This document shows positions 32,335 to 42,937 of a stretch of 44,118 nt of DNA, piece by piece. This DNA comes from Chromera velia. Lineage: Eukaryota > Sar > Chromeraceae. The notes under the pieces are model-generated. The model was given only the letters and a program-made list of their open reading frames with translations, did not search any database and was not told the DNA's origin. Positions within the stretch are counted from its first letter, which is position 1. The number at the start of each line of letters is the position of its first letter. The DNA is taken from positions 1-44,118 of the forward strand of contig JAHBMJ010000573.1 in NCBI GenBank assembly GCA_018398765.1. The letters run 5' to 3'. A program made the position numbers and the translations under genes.

Positions 32335-33519
32335 TCAAGCCTTCGGATTCTGTTGGAGCGTATGGACTCCCACGAGAGCTGCGAGGGGCTTTGCAGCATC
32401 ATACACGAAGGACTGCGTGGAAGCATCGGGAAGAGCAGACCTCCCGGCCTCCAGAAAGGTCGGCATAGAGTCCATAAAAAGGGTGCCGTACAATTGGTAG
32501 GACACCCAAAAGAGGAAGAAGGTCACGCTGGCTCGCACAACCGCAGGCAGCTTCAACAGCCAGTGCCTCTTTTTGTACACCCACGTTTCCAACCCCACCA
32601 GCAAACCGCTGGCACAGAAAAAGGCCAAAGCTTGCACCCGCCCCTTGCGAAAGGTGATATGGGCAACCCACGCATGGAGGACGCCACTTGCAAAGAATGC
32701 CAAAAACCCAGACTGACCAGAAGAGAACCCCCTGTTCTTTGCAGGGAAATACACGCACTCTTTCAATAGAGAAGAGATTAAGTGGTTGTAGCGAGTGCCC
32801 CACAACTCGCGGAGGGACACAGAAAGGAATGGATATCGGTTAAATGGAAGAACTTTGTACCTCCCCCCAGTGACGAGGAGGACAACAAAATTCTGCAAGT
32901 CAAGGTGCGCCATACCGACGACAATCGAGGCAGTGAACCAAAAAAGAAGTCTCTGTTTGCCTTGAAAAGGCGCGGTCAATCCCTCTGTGTGAGCGAGATC
33001 CCACATCTTACTGAACACAACCACGTTCAACACAGTCTTCGTGACCAGACAGACCAAGCACTCCAACGCATACAGAACTGTGTTTTGCATAGACGGAAGA
33101 CGCTTTCCGATACCAAGGCAGTTGATTTCTTCATCCTCTGGTTTCCTCACCTTGCAGAGGGGGAAGGCAAACCAGGCAAAGTCCCCAACGAATCGAAGGA
33201 AGTCTCTCCACATCGGTGCTTTGTTCATCTTCTCGACTTCCTCTGCCTCATAGTCTCTCTTCAGCCTCTCCTGACGGAAGAAAATCAATTCAGTCCACTT
33301 CAAGGGAGGGATGAAACCGAAGCACGACATCATCAGTGTACTGGGAGTCGCCACAGGAAGGGGCGGACTGATTGCAAACGCACCTATGTAGGAGGACCAC
33401 ACGGCAACTGCCGCGCCCCCCTTTACCCACAAGGAGGAGGACCGAGAGGCCCAGTAGGAAAGAGGGGCAGCCACCAACGTGGCCGCTCCAAGAAGCGCCC
33501 CTACTCGGGCTTCTGACAT
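32335..33519 (-). CDS. Wax synthase-like membrane O-acyltransferase
   Basis: Intronless 394-residue frame, ATG at 33519-33517, stop at 32337-32335. The signature NRYPFLSVSLRELWGTRYN (227-245) matches the conserved P-F-x-x-x-S-L-x-x-F-W-G-x-R-W-N block of the wax synthase family. LLKECVYFPA (251-260) and ASGVLHAW (277-284, with the likely catalytic His282) follow in the usual order. Hydrophobic segments occur at about 5-22, 35-55, 147-170, 190-218, 271-290, 297-312 and 328-347, so it is a polytopic membrane protein, expected in the ER. The family esterifies fatty alcohols, sterols or diacylglycerol with acyl-CoA; the substrate cannot be told from sequence. Family proteins are usually 340-400 residues, so the length is complete. 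Neighbours are LINE debris, with no operon-like context. It is the only intact host gene here that needs no splicing or correction. Confidence 0.88.
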   Translation of the reverse strand: MSEARVGALLGAATLVAAPLSYWASRSSSLWVKGGAAVAVWSSYIGAFAISPPLPVATPSTLMMSCFGFIPPLKWTELIFFRQERLKRDYEAEEVEKMNKAPMWRDFLRFVGDFAWFAFPLCKVRKPEDEEINCLGIGKRLPSMQNTVLYALECLVCLVTKTVLNVVVFSKMWDLAHTEGLTAPFQGKQRLLFWFTASIVVGMAHLDLQNFVVLLVTGGRYKVLPFNRYPFLSVSLRELWGTRYNHLISSLLKECVYFPAKNRGFSSGQSGFLAFFASGVLHAWVAHITFRKGRVQALAFFCASGLLVGLETWVYKKRHWLLKLPAVVRASVTFFLFWVSYQLYGTLFMDSMPTFLEAGRSALPDASTQSFVYDAAKPLAALVGVHTLQQNPKA

Positions 33520-34773
33520 GTCAATTCGATGCTACTTGTATTTGCACCCCCAAATCGCATGCAGGGACCAGACTGAGGCCGTTGCTGTCTGACCACGAGA
33601 TCTTCTCTGATTGGTGGCCGCACTATTGTACTGCATGTGAAGACCAGCAATGGTGCTTGCGACATTGTACAAATCGATCGGTGATCGCAAAGAGATGTCA
33701 AGATCAGCGAACCGTACAATATGCTTTGTATAGACCAATATAGACCCGTCTACGTGCATGCACCCCATCAGAGATCTTTACCCCAATAGGGTCCGCGGGG
33801 GATCGCGGGCTCCCCCCCCCCCCTCCCCCGGCCCCCCCCATGCACCCATGCACCCACATGCAATATCACAGTCACCCCAAGAAGGACCAGAGAGACACTA
33901 AAGATAAGACAAGAAGGAAGTCTGTCTTCAAGCGCAGGCGCGCGCGCGTACGTTAACGTTATGTACATGTTGGTATATTTTTTTTGTATTTTGTACGTTA
34001 GATTTTTGTATGAATTTTACAGTCAGATTGTCTTTTTCGTACTTTCTATGCTCTGGGCTCTTCGGTACTCTTCGGCCATCTTTGGTGACTTGCATACATA
34101 CATGCAGATATGATGATAATATTGAGCTCACCGCCAGGCCTAGGCGCCGGCATAGGTTTATGCCGTAAAAGCGTACACCATAGGTTCAGAAACCTAGGCA
34201 CCGACCAAAGTCATATGACACGGAGCCTGGATAATGCAGACGGAACCTCGATCGATTACTAATTAACTAATGCCAGGGCCACCAGGCTTAGAGAGGCAAA
34301 TGCACTCAAGCAAGGGAAGCGAAGATCTGGAAAAACCGAAGCCAGACATGATACTGAAAGGCGGCGCTCTTCTGTTACCGAAAGAAACCCAGAGAAGAAA
34401 AATCTCATCCAGAGACATGACGGGTCGTGTATGCATACTTCAGAAAGAAACTTACGAAAATTGTGACATGAAGGAAACCACAGGAAAAAACATGGATGCA
34501 ACGTAGGCAAAGCGCAAGCAAGAGCGGTACCGGAAAGATCCTGAAAGTGTCTGGGCTAAAGTATACCACTCCGCGGTGCATCACACACCACGCATATTCT
34601 TGCTTCGACAAAGATAGTTAAAGCAATTTGTATACACAAACAATACTCCCAAAAGCAACTTGGATCCACTTTACAAAGCACATACAAGCACGCAAATAAG
34701 AAAACTAATACACTGTCAGCTAAAAAATAAGAGACGTACAATCATCACAGTCCAATTAACTCCCTTCACGCAG
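33520..34773. other. Intergenic, probable wax synthase promoter side
   Basis: No gene recognised. TGCATGCA is at 33755-33762, about 240 bp upstream of the acyltransferase ATG. A C/G homopolymer-rich block lies at 33796-33850 and an alternating CG stretch at 33936-33950. No TATA box was identified with confidence. Confidence 0.5.
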
Positions 34774-35111
34774 CTAACTCAGGGTCCTCCTGTATAAAGC
34801 GGTCTCTCTCGTAAGATAGCTGCATGGAAAACTCCTGACCAAGAAGAGGGACTGGCTGGAACAGCCCTTTCTGACCCTGCCATGGAATGCAAAGGTCAGA
34901 ACATTGATCGCCACATATCTTTGCAGTGTGCAACCGAAGATCTTCCAGTAATGATCAGTCAACCAAGCCTGTACAGCCATTAGCTCACCCTCTGTCAAAA
35001 ACCCCGCCCTCGAGCTAGCCATACCGACCAGCTCTTTGATGAAAGAGACAGTTTCCCTGTCCGGACGTCCAAAGGTCTCGAAGACCAATGGGATAAACTA
35101 TAATCCCACAG
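34774..35111 (-). pseudogene. Probable retroelement C-terminal remnant
   Basis: The minus frame reads FIPLVFETFGRPDRETVSF, then a helical stretch (LTEGELMAVQAWLTDHYW) and LQRYVAINVLTF. The PLVFE-x-FGR word resembles a tail motif at the C-terminus of some non-LTR retroelement polyproteins (from memory, not checked). A stop lies just upstream. It is probably a degraded fragment of a LINE different from the one at 26-31 kb. It could also be a host exon. Confidence 0.4.
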
Positions 35112-35747
35112 TGTGTGCTGCTACTGCGTACTTCTATATTTTTTGCTCGCTCTTCGTTTTTGCTGCTGCCCCTGCTGTTTTATACCTTGTACGCAGGCGG
35201 GAAGCATCGAAAGAAATCGGAAAAGTCATAAAAACGTCCGTAAGGAGGGTGTCTCCATTCGATAGAGAGGCGAAAAGGTCCATTCGCTTGTTGCGCTCCT
35301 CGGTGAGTCTTGAGTCTGTCACTACCTCCAAGTGCAGGTATATATGCAGATAAGTATATGCGGACTTTATTGGGATAATGAACTCCAATTAGTGTGAAGT
35401 CTTAGAGCGCGGCCCGCACGGGGGCGCCCGTAATCGCAGGCCGGGGAGGAGGCTAGAGCCTCATATAAAAAAGCTCGAGGTGTCATCTTTCAGGCTGTTC
35501 CGGACCTCTGCCAGCCCCCCCAGTACTCTGCAAAAGCCCTCAACACCAGAAAAAACCTCCATCCCCCTTCTTTACCCCCCTACACTATGGTACGCCCCAT
35601 AGTGGGAACCCAATAGGCAGAGCCTACCATCGTTACCGATTCGTTGGCGCCCTTTAACGCCCTTTAAAGTTTAAAAATTATTAGATATGAAACATGTAAA
35701 ACGTGCATATAAGTATATAATATATATAAGTTATAATATAACTCTGG
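35112..35747. other. No gene recognised
   Basis: It contains a GC-rich block (35405-35450, cgcggcccgcacgggggcgcc) that may be the 3' end of the adjacent retroelement, then AT-rich DNA with (TA)n-like stretches near 35715-35740. Confidence 0.5.
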
Positions 35748-35755
35748 ATAACTAG

Positions 35756-36288
35756 TAGTGATGACATTTGATTTGATTTGATTTGAAGTAGGGCTTAACT
35801 TCAAATCAAATCTTAGGCCTGAGAAACTTTAGCATGATAGGGCCTATTAAATTCTATTAAATCTACTTCAAATATAACCCTTTAACCTCAAATCTTTGAG
35901 GTCAATCCTAGGGTTAATCCATCATTCAGTCTATCAAATGAGTCTTCGCACTTTTTTATACATTTAAAAAAAAATCATCACAAAAAGATTTTTTGTAAGC
36001 TCTTAACATATGTAAACTCTTAGCTTTGACAATAGCTCATTATAATTTTGAGAGTCTTAATTTAGCTTTTAGTCTTGTTTTTAGTAATTTTCTTGTCTCT
36101 AAGGCTTTCTAGGATTTGCTAGTGGTGTCGACTGTCTCATGTCGTCTTCAGTGCTGTCGAGAGTGACCTCTAGACTTTAACCTCAAATCTACCTCAAATC
36201 TGATCAGATTTAAGCTTAAAGCTCAAATCAAATTAAATTAAATCAAATCAAATCAAATCAAATCCTATCAAATCAAATCTGGTCACTA
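35756..36288. mobile_element. 533-bp hAT-type MITE
   Basis: It begins TAGTGATGACA and ends TGGTCACTA; the complement of the end is TAGTGACCA. It is flanked by a perfect 8-bp duplication ATAACTAG (35748-35755 and 36289-36296), which fits the hAT preference nTnnnnAn. The termini carry TTTGA/AAATC pentanucleotide repeats (atttgatttgatttg at left, aatcaaatcaaatcaaatc at right), and caaatc words recur inside. There is no coding capacity. Confidence 0.85.
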
Positions 36289-36296
36289 ATAACTAG

Positions 36297-37473
36297 TTTA
36301 TTCTGCTCAGACCAAGCAAAACCCAATTTTGAAACTTTGTCTGCTTTAGACTAGGCTTTAGAGCCTGTCACATATTATTTAGAGGTTATTTTTGATCCAT
36401 TTTTTTTTTTTTATACACTGTCATACAAGATCACGGTATGAAGCTAGTTTGTGTATGGGCGTCTGTAATTGAGTATGTTGAATTTAGCGTTGAATGCACA
36501 TGTCTGTATCAGTTGAAAAAAATTGATCACAATAATGAATAACTGCATGAATGCTAGGCATGAATGATTCAAACATCACAAAAAGAGTGAATAATTAAAA
36601 CACCATAAAAGTGGCCCTTTACTATTGGGATACGATCATGGCTAGCGGGTTAAGTCACCTCATAATCATCATCATCATCATTTCAGACTGGTAAATACGC
36701 TGGTGAATATGACTTTTAAGTTTTAAAAATGAATTTTTAGTGTGACCGTGTTTGATGTTTGCCGCATTCGGTTTTTCATTGAAGTTAAGTAGAAAACCTC
36801 TTCATTAATTCTAAGATAAAGTCTATCATAGTGATAGAAAATATAAGTAGGAGAGACTAATAATAACACTAACTATATATATAACCTTCAAATTAAAAAA
36901 AAAAAAGTTAATCATATTTGTTGGCTTAATCTATAAATTTTAGTATACTTAAACTGGTCAGAGCCTCAGTATATCTGGTCCTAAGGTGGAAGTTATTTAA
37001 AACATTTTTTCGTTTTTAAATGGGAACCTAGTTTAAAACTATAAATATTAGTAATATAGAATGCTAATATAAATGAACGCTTAATTGCAGGCGCTTATAG
37101 GCTAGCTTGCAGGTAATGTACGCATCTAGGCATGCATAGTTTGATTTTGATCACCCCGGTGACTCCCTACTTGTAAGTAGTGATAGAAGTGAAACAGTTG
37201 TGGGAGTAAAAACGGGGGCAACCTCTATAAAACAAAACAACAACATTTTTCTTCTTCCTCTTCTTCTTCTAATTCTCCTAAATCACTTATTTTGCGGGCA
37301 CTTACCAACCCTTGTGGTCCCTCAGAGACTTTTAACCCTTAAAAATTGACAGAGATCCCAACTGTTACACACCATTGATCACTTTTGTCAGTCCATCTCA
37401 GTCTTTTCTCTTCCTTCTCGGCTTTGAAGGGCCTGCCTGTGGTATGCTCCCTCCTGATGTTGGAGGAAGACAC
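36297..37473. other. AT-rich region, no gene recognised
   Basis: Low GC, a (CAT)n-type run at 36666-36682 and an A-run near 36896-36907. The pyrimidine-rich stretch at 37248-37275 may be the start of the LINE-related unit that follows, but its 5' boundary cannot be fixed. Confidence 0.5.
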
Positions 37474-38220
37474 TTAAGCAAAAACTTCCCCCTCGAATAG
37501 CACGAAGGTAAAGAATTTAAATGCTGTCTCTGCTTCTCATCAGCCCGATCAGTCTGGAGAAGCCTCGACCGACTGGAAAATTGATGCCATCCTGGAGGTG
37601 GTGACTAAACTCAAAAGTTGCACTATCATAGAGAAGAGGACGGATGAGTTGATTCAGCAGTCAGAGGATAGAACAGATGCAAAACTCCAGGACATCTATG
37701 AGGATATGGACGAAAAAAGAGCGGAGAACCTCCTGAATTGGGTAGAAAAAGAAATAAAGGAACAGAGGGAGAAAAATAGGTGGGTTATGATCCGATCCTG
37801 TGGCCTCCCATTCCATATTCCCCTCACAAAAGAAGACAAGGAGAGGGCAGAGGGGATTGGGGCTCTGAAGGATGGCCAGTGGCTCCGCAATAGGCAGCCG
37901 CGGGCACCCTACTTAGAAAGATGATCTTTCATTTTTTAAAAAAAGCCCTCTAAACTTTCAAAAAATAGACTATCTTTCAAAAAATTGCCGAAAACTCATT
38001 TTTATAGGTGTTTAATTGCATGACTTTGTTAAGAAAAATTGATAGATCAAGGCATATAGAGAGTATAATGGCTTCAAATAAAACCATGATTGACTAGAAA
38101 ATACAAACAAGTTTCTGTTTAAACCATGCTTTATTTCTTTTGAACCACAACAGTGGCCTTTTGGAGATCTTTCTGCTCCTGTCCCTCTTACTGGAAGGAA
38201 TTCAACCACCGCAGAAACTG

Positions 38221-38348
38221 TTATCTCTGCTGATAATCCACATAGGCCTCCTTGTGGTGCTTGCCTGCCATGTGGGACGTAGGACGGCTGAAATACTTTT
38301 TTTTACAAAGCTTGCAAGTATACTTGACAATCCAGCCTCCGCCAGCCT
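38221..38348 (-). pseudogene. BED-like zinc finger fragment in the transposon
   Basis: The minus frame reads GGGWIVKYTCKLCKKKYFS, then SHMAGKHHKEAYVDYQQR and stop. The pattern W-x5-C-x2-C-x10-H-x4-H fits a BED or C2H2 finger, as found at the N-terminus of hAT transposases, where it binds DNA. An acceptor-like tttttctcacctcattctgcaacgcag precedes it, so it may be one exon. It stops shortly after the finger. Confidence 0.6.
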
Positions 38349-39011
38349 CTGCGTTGCAGAATGAGGTGAGAAAAAGACCTTCGATCGTTTAATTAAAGTT
38401 AAAAATTTTAATTTTGCTTTTCATTTTAGGATATTAAGGATAATATAAGATAAAGATACTGTTAGTGTGTAAGTTAATATGACTTAGAGATCATGCTGTC
38501 TAAAACTACCTAGGGCGCCTGGGGTACCCCAGGCATACCGCAGGCGGCCTGCCAGGGCCGCCGGGGCGACCCCAGGTAGTTGGTTTTGCCTAAGTTTATA
38601 TAGAGCTACCTGGGGCTTCGTGCTGTTGTTGAAAGTTACCTGGGGTGAAGGTCGGTGCCGAAGGCGCGATCTATACGTGCATGCCATGCATCAAAGGTCC
38701 AACCGGGTCATGCAGACCGGCAGCAACTTTTTGTTCGGTGGTTGCGATCAGCGATAGATACCAGTAGATACACATTAAGTTGACGGTTGCTTTCAACTTT
38801 TGTCTCTTCTCACTCTTATCACTGGAGATGCACATCATTGCACATCATTGTACATCTATTGATGAACTCATTGATTGATTCTGTACTTGGCCTTCCCGCT
38901 TTCTGACTGCACTGATTGATAATTCTGCACTTGGCCTTCCCGCTTGCTGACTGCACTGATTAATAATTCCACACTCGGCCTTCCTGCTTACTACCTGCCC
39001 AGCTAACTGCA

Positions 39012-39398
39012 ATGCAGCAGAGTAGGTTGCAAGCCTTCGGATTTACAGGCAAGCCTCCTGCAAAGAGACAGAAAATTGAGGGGGGTGAGGCACCAATTCT
39101 AGGAAAGGAGAATGCAAGTCCTTATTATGATTAGGATATCCACATTATCGATATGGAGAGGGAGGTGGGGCATCTGCCTGATGGTATGTCCTTTTCAGCA
39201 AATACAGCAGAAGAAGAATCTGAGAGGGAAGAGGAAGAGGAATGGAGAGAGGTGTTTCACATGGAGGACATAACAGAAGAACAGGCTGCAGCTGAAGAGA
39301 ACCGCTGCAGAACATTCAAACAGGTAATCGATGCCTATGTCCCTCACCACTATGATGAGGTAGAAGATTTTGAGCTTGTCTGGGAGGTGCCAATCTAA
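39012..39398 (+). pseudogene. Acidic transposon frame with one in-frame stop
   Basis: It starts MQQSRLQAFGFTGKPPAKR and has TAG at 39132-39134. It continues in the same frame through DIHIIDMEREVGHLPDG and a Glu-rich stretch to FKQVIDAYVPHHYDEVEDF and TAA. The Q-x-x-L-x-x-F start resembles a PCNA-interaction box, which occurs in several transposases. The function is unknown. It lies wholly within the hAT-like element. Confidence 0.5.
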
Positions 39399-40509
39399 GT
39401 AAACAAAAAGTAACACATGCAACTTTACATTGTTTATAAACTTATCGCAGAGTGGAAATTTACTCTGGAAAATTATTTAGAAAATTTGATTTAATTATTT
39501 TCTATAAAATAATATCTAGAATTATGTAAAAATTTTGATTTATTGATTCAATTTGAAGCATTGTAAATGAATCTTTAAAGTTGCATTCAGATACTAAATC
39601 CTAGAAAAAAGGCATTTTTAAACTTATTTCAACGTTTTTCATACTATAGAGAGAATGCAAAAAGACCTCTTGACTGCTTGGGGTGCCGCAGGCGGTCCGT
39701 AAGGACTGCTTGGGGAAAGTCATACATAAGATCCCAGGCGGCCCGTCAGGGCTGCCTGGGGTCAGCGCAGGCAGTCATTCTGAAGGTTTAGATAGCATGT
39801 TAGAGATCAATGTCACAGTGTCAAACTTTTGTATTTTATTCATTTTTCTAGAGTTAACAATCAGTTTTCAAGTGATTGTAAGTGCGCCGCAGGCGGAAAT
39901 ATTTTTTTTGCACCTGTTTAGTCATTCTTTCTAGTGTTGATTATCAGTCTTTTTTTTTTTTTTACAAAAGTGCTCCAAATTTTTCATTTTTCATCTTTTA
40001 TTTTTCTTAAAAATGCCGCTGATCTTTCCGAGTAGGGTGCCCGCGTAGGCAGAATCCTCAAACCACGTACTTTTTCTCCCCCATCCGACATCTCGTCTCC
40101 CTCCTTTACTACCTGAAAATTAAAGACAAACACACAGGTGAAGACGAATAGTTCAGAGTGGGAGTACCAAGATTTCTTCTACAGAGAAGATAAAGGTTCC
40201 CGGGGGGGCCTGTCATACACAGGTAAACTGAAATTCACCCCCGTGATTGCTTACAATTTCCTCAATCCGTTTTATAGACAGCCTGCACGTCCAGTTGGGG
40301 CTGCAGTATGGAGAACTGATTGTTATCCCCCTTCCCTCAGGGAAAAATGCGTAGATATTAGTACACCTTGCCTCGACCCCCCTTCACCGCTTCTGGGGGC
40401 GGGTTGATAGAGCTTGGATGGCAATAGACAGGGGGGAGGCTTCGGAAATGCAGATAAATTTGTAGGCTCTTTACTCGAATGTCTGCTCCGATTTCTATTT
40501 CGTAGCTGG

Positions 40510-40948
40510 ACCCATTGAGAGGAAGAGAGAGGGACTAACAGACAGGCTGCAAGCTTTCAAGATAAAATGGAGAATGGGTTCGATTGGGGGGCAGCAGGGG
40601 GGGGAGTTTCCGCCATCAATGGATGAAGAACACCTGCAGCAGCCCCTACCTAGCTCTAGGAAGTTGCGCCTTTGGAGATCCGCAAGGAGGTCACTGCAGG
40701 CACCCCAAGCACTGCAGAGGTGCTACATAAGCACCGTCAAAAGCTTCAGGGAGGTGAGAGAAATAGAGTGGGGCGGGGCCTTCTCTTCGGTTCCCATCCT
40801 TTCCCTGCAAACAGAGTTGGGAGCGGGTAGGGCAGGGGCCCTCTTCAGCAGCAGCAGGGGCAGGGGGGCCTCGAACCCTTCGCAGGCCTCTCTAAGCAGC
40901 AGCAATCCGGAGAAAGTGTGGTGGAGGGAGGCCAGACTGGCAACCTGA
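40510..40948 (+). pseudogene. Basic/Ser-rich frame, possible LINE ORF1 part
   Basis: The frame reads through [19 protein letters not shown] and a basic stretch ([17 protein letters not shown]) to [11 protein letters not shown], then Ser/Gly-rich sequence. An acceptor-like tttctatttcgtag at 40493-40506 precedes it. No domain is recognised. It is either retroelement ORF1 or a host exon. Confidence 0.35.
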
Positions 40949-41489
40949 GGGTAGAGCAGCCAGGTAAGAGTCACTGTGCAATGTCCATCGACTCTGCCTC
41001 TAGCGGGGAGGCTCTGAATGAAGAGAGGCTCCGGCGATTCAATAGTATCAGCCCCATTAGGGAACGAGGGGGGTCGAAAGCCATGGGGGGTCTGGGGGAA
41101 GGGAACGGGGGGGCTTGGCCCCCCCAGCAGCAATAAACTGCAAGCATGCAAATCCCCCACCTCTTGGGGGGAGGGACGGGGGAAAATAATCAGAAGAAGC
41201 AGAGGGACACCACTTCCCTCCCCCCATCTATGCGAGTCCCTCTACAGTGCCCCGTCTCTCGCCGCTGGTCGACCTTTCGTTACCCGTCTCCGTCCACCAG
41301 TCCGCCCTCCCTCAGAAGAACGTCCCACGCACCTTGAAACCCTCGTTTTTGTAGATATTCATAGATGAGTAAAAAGATTGGACACCATGCCCCCCATATA
41401 AGAAAGCAGGAAAGAGCGAAGGGGGCATAGTCTAGGTGCATCGGTCACCCTATGAACAGACGTTTCTCCTCTTTTCCTTCTCACCGTAA

Positions 41490-42038
41490 GTGTGCAAATC
41501 TTCTCTGTGCAATCCACTCTTTGACCCCCTTGACATACCAATCCCTTCAACCTCTCCTCTTTCCTCCCTTTTGCATCACTCCCTTTTTTCACAATCTCCT
41601 GACGTCAGCTTTTCCACCTTGACTCCTCCGAAAACCCCTCCACTCACTTCTTCCTCCCTCACTTTTTCTGATAACCTGACCACTCACATGCCTACTCCCT
41701 GTGCTGGACTTGTGACCCCTTTGCTCTCTTCGCCTACAGGCGCATCTGTGCCTGCTGGGGTGGTATGCAGAAACAGATGGTCTGTGCTGGGGGGGGAAGA
41801 AGAAGAAGATAGGAGTACCAACGTGGGTAGCCAGTCTACTCAGTCTTCTCCTCACGTTTTTCTCCATCCATCGTCTCTCCCCCCACTTAGCTCTTGCCTT
41901 TCTGCATGGGGCTCTTGTCCGGTTTGGGATGGCTTACCTTCTCTCCTTTTCCCTCTTCTTCCTCATTCTCCAGTCAAGGAATACATTCCGCTCTCCTCTA
42001 TGATTTTTCCCCCTTGCTTCATCCCGATGAGTGGTTAG
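41490..42038 (+). pseudogene. Ser/Pro-rich frame of the LINE-related unit
   Basis: This 182-codon frame is rich in Ser, Pro and Leu, with one charged centre (NRWSVLGGEEEEDRS). It lies just upstream of the segment shared with the other LINE copy. No known domain is present. It could be the end of ORF1 or a non-coding leader. Confidence 0.35.
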
Positions 42039-42077
42039 GACGGTCTAGGAAACAAAAGTGAGATGACAAGGAAAAAG

Positions 42078-42937
42078 ACAACGAGGAGGAACAGAGAGGT
42101 AAAAAACAGAAAAAAAGAAGCAAGAAAAGAATTGAGAAGGGCACAGAGACAGGTGATTTCTGACAGTGCACTGAATACAGATTGTTTGGCTTCCCCCTCC
42201 CCCTCTTCCTCCCCTCTTCTCTCTCAATCTGGCCCAGGTCCTTTCCCTACCGTCTTTTGTTCGTTTTCAGATTCGTGTTCTTTTCTTTCCCCCACTATAC
42301 TCTCTCCAGCTCGCTTTCTCCTGCTTCTTCCCCCCCCCCATATACCGTACGTGTTTGCTGAATGATACATCCTTTCCATGTGTTCCTCCGTGCCTCTCTC
42401 CCCCTGTTGCCTCCCAGTTCGCTTTTGGTCGGTCTTTATCTGTTATTCTCCCCCCTTCTTTTGTATTTATAGATTCTTGTCTTGGTTCCGTTCAACCCCC
42501 CGCCCCAACCCTCTGCTCGCCTCTGTTGTTTTCCCCTTCCCCATCTCATTTTTTTCCCCTCCCACCACCTCACCCTCTGCCTCCTTCCTCAGAGGCTCCT
42601 CGTCCCCCTTCTGAACCTCCTCCTCCTCCTTCTTGGATTTATGGTATGTATATTTGTTCTTGTGTTGATGGTATGGACTCCTTCCTTCCTCTGCCTGTTG
42701 ACTGGGAAGGAGGATACGCAAACGGAGGAAAGAAGACAAACAGGTAGGCCTCTTTTTGCACTCCTCTCCTACTTTCGCATCTCCTCCCTCCATCCTCACC
42801 CCCACCTTCTTCAACTCGCTTTTCTTCCTACTCCGCCCCCGGTTCTGGTATAGGAAAAGAAGGGGAAGCTAAAGAATGGGAAAGGGGGGGTGGTGAGAGG
42901 CCAGGCGGCCGGAGGCACTCGAGTTCTCTTTCGCACG
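42078..42937 (+). repeat. LINE segment shared with 30756-31617 (inverted)
   Basis: It is similar over about 860 bp to the reverse complement of 30756-31617, from acaacgaggagga to gagttctctttcgcacg. Outside these limits the two copies diverge at once. Confidence 0.9.

Larger units (their letters stand above)
37899..40045. mobile_element. 2,147-bp hAT-like DNA transposon
   Basis: The ends are CGCGGGCACCCTACT and its exact complement AGTAGGGTGCCCGCG. Flanks TAGGCAGC (37891-37898) and TAGGCAGA (40046-40053) form an 8-bp duplication with one mismatch. Inside are a BED-like zinc finger on the minus strand and an acidic frame on the plus strand, but no catalytic transposase core. GC-rich subterminal repeats occur at 38510-38600 and 39676-39770 (cccaggcggcc, ctggggt, gccgcaggcgg). 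It is non-autonomous or decayed. Confidence 0.8.
37475..40151 (+). pseudogene. Coiled-coil frame (possible LINE ORF1) split by a transposon
   Basis: After TAA at about 37472-37474 the frame reads through ASTDWKIDAILEVVTKLKS, a long charged helical region (KLQDIYEDMDEKRAENLL) and KNRWVMIRSCGLPFHIP to DGQWLRNRQ. The hAT-like element interrupts there. Beyond it, one duplication copy leads in the same frame into NPQTTYFFSPIRHLVSLLYY and stops at TAG about 40149-40151. Another frame then continues (40138-40407), implying a frameshift. A coiled coil followed by a compact domain is typical of LINE ORF1 proteins, but no RRM or zinc knuckle is certain. Confidence 0.5.
37474..42937 (+). mobile_element. 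Second LINE-related unit, plus strand, 3'-truncated
   Basis: Its last 860 bp (42078-42937) are the reverse complement of the 5' end of the LINE at 25.8-31.6 kb. Upstream sequence, absent from that truncated copy, carries a coiled-coil frame and several P/S/G-rich frames that could be ORF1. The match stops at 42937, before the endonuclease, so ORF2 is missing. A hAT-like transposon (37899-40045) is inserted in it. The 5' boundary is uncertain. The frames before 42 kb could instead belong to a host gene. Confidence 0.5.

Noticed and set aside
32152-33516. Two plus-strand frames (205 and 244 codons) opposite the acyltransferase
   Set aside because: They are antisense shadows of a gene with clear family motifs.
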